Part shown: positions 59,393 through 64,000 of the stretch, piece after piece
Position numbering within the stretch: position 1 is the first letter of the stretch
Layout: the number at the start of each line of letters is the position of its first letter
DNA from: Ruminococcus flavefaciens AE3010
GTDB taxonomy: Bacteria > Bacillota > Clostridia > Oscillospirales > Ruminococcaceae
Reading direction: 5' to 3'
DNA length: 64,000 nucleotides
Assembly (NCBI RefSeq): GCF_000526795.1
Contig: NZ_JAGT01000001.1
Location: 2,268,001-2,332,000, forward strand
Notes under the pieces: model-generated
Databases searched by the model: none
The model's input: the letters and a program-made list of their open reading frames with translations, nothing else
Told to the model about the DNA's origin: nothing
Program-made: the position numbers and the translations under genes

Positions 59393-59575
59393 TCATATCA
59401 TAGCAAGAGCGATTGAAAGTCCAAATCTCCAATCTGCCATTTTGATCCAGTTGCTGTCAATATTCTTTGAAGTTCCAAGCTTTTCATTTCCTTTCCCTTT
59501 CAAATCAAAGAGAATATCTCCCGTGCAACAAAGCAGACCGCCAATCAGACCTAATATTGAAAAAACTAAATACAT
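59393..59575 (-). pseudogene. truncated small membrane protein (DUF6796-like N-terminus)
   Basis: 60 residues with a strong RBS (AAAAGGAGCG) and start YLVFSILGLIGGLLCCTGDILFDLKGKGNEK. It resembles the first fifth of a roughly 220-aa multi-spanning protein family; the frame ends soon after DWRFGLSIALAMI. 12 bp after the methyltransferase gene, same operon. Family name from memory, moderately unsure. Confidence 0.5.
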
Positions 59576-59587
59576 AGTACGCTCCTT

Positions 59588-60073
59588 TTACATTCTTTTA
59601 AATGGTATACATCTGTTTACGCATTTGCAGTATTCTTCGTACTCCTGCCCGTAAAGCTCATGCAGCCATTTTTCTTCCGTTGCTTTCAGTACAACTGTCA
59701 TAATCCCCCAATTTATGACGATCACGGGAATCAGAAATATATTATGCCACATCAGGCTGATACCTGTAATCAACATCCACCAGCCGCTGTACATGGGATT
59801 TCTTACCCACGCATATATTCCGTCTGTTTTCAGATGATTTTCTTTTATATTATCGTCCATTCCAGACCGTACAGCACCAATAAACCAGACGATCAGACCT
59901 GCGATAATAAGTGCAATTCCAATGGCTATCAACATCGTCGCAGAAAATCCACTGACGGTTCCAAGATGTAAAACATAACTAAATACAGCAATCGCAATGG
60001 CAGCAACAACTGCCATTCCGACTACAAGAAACGGTCCGATACCAAAAATCGGTAAATGCTCTTTATTCTTCAT
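59588..60073 (-). CDS. isoprenylcysteine carboxyl methyltransferase-family membrane protein
   Basis: 161 aa, about four membrane segments. Family motifs: LKTDGIYAWVRNPMYSGWWMLITG (SAM-binding RxPxY-like) and TEEKWLHELYGQEYEEYCKCVNRCIPF at the C-terminus. Bacterial members of the ICMT/PEMT fold methylate lipids or unknown small molecules. Start ATG 60073 overlaps a leader AGAGAAAA; the ZIP gene is 9 bp upstream on the same strand, so the two are co-transcribed. Confidence 0.88.
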   Translation of the reverse strand: MKNKEHLPIFGIGPFLVVGMAVVAAIAIAVFSYVLHLGTVSGFSATMLIAIGIALIIAGLIVWFIGAVRSGMDDNIKENHLKTDGIYAWVRNPMYSGWWMLITGISLMWHNIFLIPVIVINWGIMTVVLKATEEKWLHELYGQEYEEYCKCVNRCIPFKRM

Positions 60074-60082
60074 TTTTCTCTC

Positions 60083-60865
60083 CTATCCAAGTGCAACATC
60101 CAATATCATCATCAGAGTAAAGCCGACAGAAAACATGATAACACCGATGTTTGAATGCTCTCCTTCAGACATTTCGGGAATCAGTTCCTCTACCACCACA
60201 TATATCATTGCTCCTGCGGCAAAGCTCAGCAGATACGGCATTATAGGCAGTAATTGACTTGCAAATAGTATCGTGAGGAGTGCGCCGACCGGTTCAACTG
60301 CTCCTGATAATACACCGCCCGCAAACGCCTTCCATTTGCTTTTTCCCTCCACATGAAGCGGCATTGAAATGATAGCTCCTTCAGGAAAATTCTGTATTGC
60401 AATTCCGAGAGCCAGAGCGAGCGCTCCGCCTGCGGTCATATCAGCAGAGCCTGATATAAAGCCTGCATATACGATACCAACAGCCATACCTTCGGGGATA
60501 TTATGTAGCGTAACTGCAAGCACCATCATTGTTGTACGTGCCAGCTTTGACGGCAATCCCTCCGCTTTTTCTTCATTCATGTGCAGATGTGGTATCAGAC
60601 TATCAAGCAGCAAAAGGAAAAGAATACCGCACCAAAATCCGACAACCGCAGGAAGAAAAGCGAGTTTTCCCATATTCTCTGACATATTCATTGCCGGAAT
60701 TATAAGACTCCATATCGAAGCGGCTGTCATCACGCCTGCTGCAAATCCTGTCAACGCCCGCTGAACACATCTGCTTAGGTTGTGCTTCATGAAAAGCACA
60801 CAGCCTGCGCCAAGTGCGGTGCCGAGAAAAGGAATCAGAAGTCCAGATAATATTTCTGTTTTCAT
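60083..60865 (-). CDS. ZIP family metal transporter
   Basis: 260 aa, eight predicted helices. The ZupT/ZIP signature is VTLHNIPEGMAVGIV (helix IV, metal-binding His/Asn/Pro/Glu) with AIQNFPEGAIISMPL (helix V). A His-rich loop HLHMNEEKAEG sits between helices III and IV. Imports Zn or related divalent metals. The start overlaps the tail of an upstream gene fragment (ATGA), showing that it once belonged to a longer operon. Confidence 0.92.
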   Translation of the reverse strand: MKTEILSGLLIPFLGTALGAGCVLFMKHNLSRCVQRALTGFAAGVMTAASIWSLIIPAMNMSENMGKLAFLPAVVGFWCGILFLLLLDSLIPHLHMNEEKAEGLPSKLARTTMMVLAVTLHNIPEGMAVGIVYAGFISGSADMTAGGALALALGIAIQNFPEGAIISMPLHVEGKSKWKAFAGGVLSGAVEPVGALLTILFASQLLPIMPYLLSFAAGAMIYVVVEELIPEMSEGEHSNIGVIMFSVGFTLMMILDVALG

Positions 60866-60970
60866 TTTCTGCCCACAAGCAACGACGAGCCGCTCAGTCC
60901 AAGAACTTTTGCTTCTCCCTTTGACATGAACATACCGTTTGTAGTGTCAATCAGCTCAACGACTTCATAT
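60862..60970 (-). pseudogene. C-terminal fragment of an unidentified gene
   Basis: Minus strand frame reading YEVVELIDTTNGMFMSKGEA and KVLGLSGSSLLVGRK, then a stop overlapping the ZIP start by ATGA. Coupled translation suggests a former upstream operon partner. It breaks at about 60968, where the integrase homology starts on the other strand. Confidence 0.5.
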
Positions 60971-60978
60971 CTTCAATA

Positions 60979-61701
60979 ATGTCCTTTGCCGTATATCAGG
61001 GCGTTATAGAGAGCAATCCCTGTTCCCGTGTACGTCCACCAAAAGTTGAGAAGAAGGAGGCTGAGTATCTTGAGGAAGAGGAAATGGTAAACCTGATGGA
61101 TGCTCTTGATAAATATGCTCCGGAGCATTACAAGACACTAATACCTTTCCTTCTGTTTACGGGACTCAGACGAGGAGAGATGAGTGGTCTTGAGTGGAGA
61201 GATATCGATTTTGATAATAACATAGTCCATATCAGAAGAAACGTCATTTATATGAAAGAGACAGGAATATATGAAGATACCCCTAAGAACAAGTATTCCA
61301 ACAGAAAGATAAAGGTCTCTGATTATGTAATGCAGATGTTAATGAAATACCGTGAATGGCAGGACTATCAGCGCGAGAACGTAGGCAGTAAATGGATAGA
61401 ATCAGGAAAGGTGTTCACCGGTGTAACAGGAAAGCCTCTGCATCCGTCTACTCCAAGCAAATGGTTTCGTTCCTTCAATCTGAAATATGGACTGAAACCG
61501 ATACACCTTCACACACTCAGACATACATCAGCCACAATGATGATCATGAACGGTATACCGCTGAATGAAATATCAAAGCGACTCGGACATAACTGTGCAA
61601 GCACAACAAGCAATATCTATTGTCATGTTATTGAAGAGGCAGATCAAAAGGCGGCAGAAGCACTTGACAATGCTATCCTGTCAAAACTGAAAAGGGCATA
61701 A
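60979..61701 (+). pseudogene. tyrosine recombinase/integrase, N-terminally truncated
   Basis: 240 residues from the first ATG; homology already begins a few codons earlier (DFISSIMSFAVYQGVIESNPC). The catalytic domain is complete: Arg in FTGLRRGEMSGL, Lys in the NKYSNRKIKV beta hairpin, HTLRH, LGH (GHNCASTTSNIY) and Tyr in NIYCHV. The arm-binding and core-binding N-terminal domains (about 150 aa in full-length phage-type integrases) are missing, with no RBS at the ATG. Oriented toward the tRNA-Thr att site. Probably inactive, though it explains how the element arrived. Confidence 0.85.
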
Positions 61702-61720
61702 TGTACAATCAAAATCATAG

Positions 61721-61760
61721 AACAGCTTGTAATCATATAGATTACAGGCTGTTTTTTATG
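61721..61760 (+). terminator. terminator after the integrase
   Basis: AACAGCTTGTAATC-ATATA-GATTACAGGCTGTTTTTTATG; 14-bp stem with one G-T pair. Confidence 0.9.
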
Positions 61761-61820
61761 TAATAAGTAGTTGCGATTAAATGTACAGCACTTCTTTTTA
61801 AAAATATCGCAGCTAACAAT

Positions 61821-61842
61821 TAGTTGACCAAAAGTTGACCAC
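61821..61842 (+). repeat. TTGACCA direct repeat near the right att (possible arm sites)
   Basis: TAGTTGACCAAAAGTTGACC then AC: two AGTTGACCA units, 11 bp apart; a third GTTGACCA is at 61901. Confidence 0.5.
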
Positions 61843-61896
61843 GCTCATTCTAAAAAGGCAAACGCGAACTAATGTTTCTTCAGAAATTACTGTGAT

Positions 61897-61929
61897 TTCT
61901 GTTGACCAAATCTATTGCGGTCAACAGAA
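61897..61929. repeat. palindrome next to tRNA-Thr
   Basis: TTCTGTTGACC (61897-61907) and GGTCAACAGAA (61919-61929), perfect 11-bp inverted arms, 11-nt spacer. It contains the same TTGACCA core as the direct repeat at 61821; a possible recombinase or excisionase site, or a second hairpin. Confidence 0.6.
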
Positions 61930-61943
61930 AAAGGACGAAAAAA

Positions 61944-61975
61944 ATAACTACGCAGCCATTAAACTGCGTAGTTAT
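61944..61975 (-). terminator. tRNA-Thr terminator
   Basis: Minus strand ATAACTACGCAG-TTTAATGG-CTGCGTAGTTAT then TTTTTTTCG (read in parts); 12 bp after the tRNA 3' end. Confidence 0.9.
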
Positions 61976-61987
61976 GCGATTTTTAAG

Positions 61988-62060
61988 AGCTTGTGACGGG
62001 ATTCGAACCTGCGACCTGCGCATTACGAATGCGCTGCACTACCAGCTGTGCTACACAAGC
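61988..62060 (-). tRNA. tRNA-Thr (anticodon CGT)
   Basis: 73-nt cloverleaf on the minus strand: acceptor GCTTGTG/CACAAGC, D-arm GCAC...GTGC, anticodon stem GCGCA/TGCGC with loop TTCGTAA (anticodon CGT), T-arm GCAGG-TTCGAAT-CCCGT. The CCA end is not encoded. Its 3' 45 bp (61986-62030) are the right copy of the att repeat. It is the last unit of a transcript that first runs through three 5'-half copies. Confidence 0.95.
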
Positions 62061-62269
62061 AAATATTAAATTTTAGGGATAAGACTTGTCCATTACGAAT
62101 GAGCTGCACTACCAACTGTGCTACACAAGCAACTATTAAATTTTAGAAGGAGACCTGAACATTACGAATGCGCTGCACTACCAGCTGTGCTACACAAGCA
62201 AATATTAAATTTTAGGGATAAGACTTGCCCATTACGAATGCGCTGCACTACCAGCTGTGCTACACAAGC
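62061..62269 (-). repeat. array of three tRNA-Thr 5'-half copies
   Basis: 40-bp copies of the tRNA 5' end through the anticodon loop at 62091-62130 (two base changes), 62160-62199 and 62230-62269 (identical to the intact gene). They are separated by about 29-30 bp spacers, of which two are nearly identical (AATATTAAATTTTAGGGATA on the plus strand). Period 69-70 bp, same as from the intact tRNA. Each copy ends at CATTACGAAT, the inner edge of the att repeat. Confidence 0.93.
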
Positions 62270-62307
62270 ATATCAAACTCATATGATCTTTAGATCACAA
62301 CATTAAT

Positions 62308-62336
62308 ATTATACACTAAAGCGCTGGAAAAGTCAA
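62308..62336 (-). promoter_or_regulatory. promoter of the half-tRNA/tRNA-Thr transcript
   Basis: Minus strand TTGACT (62336-62331), 17-bp spacer, TATAAT (62313-62308). No comparable promoter is seen between the halves and the intact tRNA. Confidence 0.85.
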
Positions 62337-62352
62337 GTACCAACTGGTAAGT

Positions 62353-62383
62353 AAAAAAGGACTTCCTCACGGAAGTCCTTTTG
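62353..62383. terminator. terminator after the sugar-binding lipoprotein gene
   Basis: AAAAAAGGACTTCC-TCAC-GGAAGTCCTTTT; minus-strand use, 9 bp after the stop codon. Confidence 0.9.
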
Positions 62384-62391
62384 CATTATTA

Positions 62392-63525
62392 TTACTTGCT
62401 TGCAGCTTCAAGGTACTTATTATCGCTGTCCCACTTGTACGAACCCGTATCCACAAGGAGCTGCAGATTATCCTTGGTTATAACATAGGGGACGAGCAGA
62501 TAGGACTGGATATATCTTACGCCGTTGTTGTAGGACTCACTGTCATAAACGACCTTGATATTATCAAAGCTTCCTGCAAGCTTAGATGTGGGAATACCGC
62601 CGTCAAGGAGCATCTTGCAGACCTCAAAGGCAACTTCGGCTTCATCGTTGACATTTTTATATACGGTCATTGACTGCTTTCCGTCAACGATATTTTTCAG
62701 GTTGGCTACATCACCGTCCTGACCTGTGATTATGGGAGTATTTCCGCCCTTATAATCAGAAGCCAGAGCATTTGCAACGCCAAGAGCAGTCGAATCGTTA
62801 GCGCAGAGTGCTACATCGAGCTGATTATCGCCCTTATAGAATGAAGCGAGTGTCTCTTTCATATTATTCTCTGCATTTTCTGTAGACCAGCTGGCAGTTG
62901 CTGCCTGCTCGAAGGAGTTCTTGCCTGAGAGGATACGAAGAGTTCCGTTGTCGATATAATTCTTCAATGCATCGTAAGCGCCGTTGAAGAAGTAACGGGC
63001 GTTGTTATCGCCTGCATCGCCTGCAACGAACTCGATATTGTACTCCGAGGTCGTACTCAAAAGGTGGAGCTGATCTCTCACGTATTCGCCCTGAAGTTTT
63101 CCAACGGTATAGTTGTCAAATGATACATAGTATGTAAGAGCGTCTGTATTCATGATAAGACGGTCATACGCTACCACAGGGATATTTTTCTCCTTTGCAA
63201 CTGCAAGGGTATCGGAGAGGGTGCTTCCGTCCACTGCTGCGATAAGGAGCAGATCCACTCCGTCATTGAGCATACTGCTTATATCCTCGTTCTGCTTGTC
63301 GGCATCATTTTCAGAGAATCTGAGATCTACCTTGTAGCCTGCCTTTTCAAACTGTGACTTCAGCGACTCACCGTCGTTGTTCCAGCGTTCAAGCTCCTGA
63401 GCAGGCATAGCGAGACCGATAGTTTTTTGGTTACTGCTCCCCTGAGAGCTTTCGTCTTTGGCACCGCACGAAAACATTGAGCAGCACATTGCTGTTGCAG
63501 CCGCAGCTGCCAATACTTTTTTCAT
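62392..63525 (-). CDS. ChvE/XylF-like sugar-binding lipoprotein
   Basis: 377 aa; RBS GGAGGAAA. Signal peptide with lipobox MFSCG (Cys about 20), then Ser-rich linker and Peripl_BP_4 fold. Family motifs: IGLAMPAQELERWNNDGESLKSQFEKAGYKVDL, LLLIAAVDGSTLSDTLAVAKEKNIPVVAYDRLI, VALCANDSTALGVANAL, ITGQDGDVANLKNIVDGKQSMTVYKNV. Closest to ChvE-type multiple-monosaccharide binders. No permease or ATPase follows: the operon ends in a terminator and the tRNA array, so it must use a distant transporter or act as a sensor partner. Own promoter at 63588-63616. Confidence 0.93.
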   Translation of the reverse strand: MKKVLAAAAATAMCCSMFSCGAKDESSQGSSNQKTIGLAMPAQELERWNNDGESLKSQFEKAGYKVDLRFSENDADKQNEDISSMLNDGVDLLLIAAVDGSTLSDTLAVAKEKNIPVVAYDRLIMNTDALTYYVSFDNYTVGKLQGEYVRDQLHLLSTTSEYNIEFVAGDAGDNNARYFFNGAYDALKNYIDNGTLRILSGKNSFEQAATASWSTENAENNMKETLASFYKGDNQLDVALCANDSTALGVANALASDYKGGNTPIITGQDGDVANLKNIVDGKQSMTVYKNVNDEAEVAFEVCKMLLDGGIPTSKLAGSFDNIKVVYDSESYNNGVRYIQSYLLVPYVITKDNLQLLVDTGSYKWDSDNKYLEAASK

Positions 63526-63587
63526 AGATTTTCCTCCTTGAATTAATACCCCAAAGAAACATTTTTAACCATATCTTCTTATATTAT

Positions 63588-63616
63588 ATTGTACTATTAA
63601 ACTTTCAATATGTCAA
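63588..63616 (-). promoter_or_regulatory. promoter of the ChvE-like gene
   Basis: Minus strand TTGACA (63616-63611), 17-bp spacer, TACAAT (63593-63588). The remaining stretch to 63789 shows nothing else recognisable. Confidence 0.82.
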
Positions 63617-63789
63617 GACAAAATATTATCATTTGTTAAAAACGTGCATGTATAGCGCTGAAATCGTCTAATCTCACTACTAATTTTCTGATGTTAAATT
63701 AAATTTCAGCAATCATGCATTGCTCTTGATATTCCTTTGTCCCCAAAACCTGCCCTTGAGAAGAGCCGCGCAAAAACGCATTTTTCGTC

Positions 63790-63819
63790 TTGACAAATCC
63801 ACCGATTCCGTGATATACT
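63790..63819 (+). promoter_or_regulatory. promoter of the rhomboid-like gene
   Basis: TTGACA (63790-63795), 18-bp spacer, TATACT (63814-63819). Confidence 0.8.
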
Positions 63820-63849
63820 AAGAAAAATCATTGAAATTGAGGAACTGTC

Positions 63850-64000
63850 ATGCTAAATCAATATCTGAATAAAATCGAGCGAAAATGCAGAAAGATCGCT
63901 ATACCCAATCTCATGCTGTACATAGTTCTCGGAATGGCGGTCGTGTGGATAGCGGACCTGATACTTTCCACCAATCCCAACAACAACGTGAGCCTGTATG
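63850..64000 (+). CDS. probable rhomboid-family membrane protein, 3' partial
   Basis: ATG 63850 after GAGGAACTG. Fifty residues are visible: LNQYLNKIERKCRKIAIPNLMLYIVLGMAVVWIADLIL, a basic amphipathic N-terminus followed by the first membrane helix. The NKIERKxxxxAIPNLMxYI pattern is what I recall at the start of rhomboid intramembrane proteases of Ruminococcus and related Clostridia. The catalytic GxSG/His region lies beyond the window, so this is tentative. Confidence 0.55.
   Translation, partial: MLNQYLNKIERKCRKIAIPNLMLYIVLGMAVVWIADLILSTNPNNNVSLY

Larger units (their letters stand above)
54591..62030. mobile_element. 7.4-kb tRNA-Thr integrated element, probably defective
   Basis: Bracketed by the 45-bp tRNA-Thr direct repeat. 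The tyrosine recombinase gene lies at the tRNA end, as in genomic islands and integrative elements. Cargo: AAA/DUF4143 ATPase, HipA-like kinase, ATP-grasp protein, SDR and formate/nitrite transporter fragments, an ICMT-type methyltransferase with a small truncated gene, and a ZIP transporter. The recombinase lacks its N-terminal half and several cargo genes are broken, so mobility is probably lost. No conjugation, replication or phage structural genes are present. Confidence 0.82.

Noticed and set aside
62061-62300. CRISPR-like array of regular repeats
   Set aside because: Repeat units are tRNA-Thr 5' halves with near-identical AT-rich spacers, not unique spacers; no cas genes. The open frame at 62118-62306 only translates this array.

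Overview
The window looks like chromosome of a cellulolytic Ruminococcus-type Firmicute (Oscillospiraceae). This is inferred from a secreted GH30-CBM22-dockerin-CE1 xylan enzyme, a type III glutamine synthetase, an [FeFe]-hydrogenase maturase, a leucine T-box and Gram-positive style promoters and ribosome binding sites. No rRNA, CRISPR array or replication origin is visible.

Layout. 0-9 kb: a partial AIM24-like gene, small genes, then a leucine/branched-chain synthesis cluster (T-box, leuACD, ilvBN, leuB, ridA). 9-19.5 kb: housekeeping genes (polA, rimI, tsaD, nadA, hydE, coaX), an uncharacterised cysteine-motif protein and an SGNH esterase. Gaps in these first 20 kb are packed with at least three dispersed palindromic or heptamer repeat families that I do not see in the rest of the window. 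20-30.6 kb (minus strand): a full L-arabinose regulon (araR, an AraC-type regulator, binding protein, ABC transporter, FGGY kinase, araA, araD) with promoters overlapped by operator-like repeats. 31-36 kb: a two-component system and its ABC exporter. 36-37.3 kb: an XRE-desulfoferrodoxin fusion and an orphan gene behind a SAM-clan riboswitch. 37.4-40 kb: McrB plus a McrC that lacks its nuclease domain. 40-46 kb: the cellulosomal xylan enzyme, divergent from an ECF sigma/anti-sigma-like pair. 46-52.7 kb: a zinc-ribbon membrane protein, a SUKH protein, a small Cys peptide transcription unit, and an amt(PII-fused)-glnN nitrogen operon.

52.7-62.3 kb is accessory and decaying. A 45-bp direct repeat of the 3' part of tRNA-Thr(CGT) at 54591 and 61986 brackets a 7.4-kb integrated element. 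It carries an AAA/DUF4143 ATPase, a HipA-like kinase, an ATP-grasp protein, a methyltransferase, a ZIP transporter, several truncated genes and an integrase missing its N-terminus. Upstream of the intact tRNA lie three more copies of only its first 40 nt, at 69-70 bp spacing, behind one consensus promoter: an unusual half-tRNA array. The window ends with an orphan ChvE-like sugar-binding lipoprotein and the start of a probable rhomboid protease.

Best candidates for something new: the half-tRNA array, the SAM-riboswitch orphan, the nuclease-less McrBC, the small Cys peptide unit, and the inverted MITE-like pair around nadA-hydE. All assignments come from reading the sequence and remembered family motifs; no database search was run.
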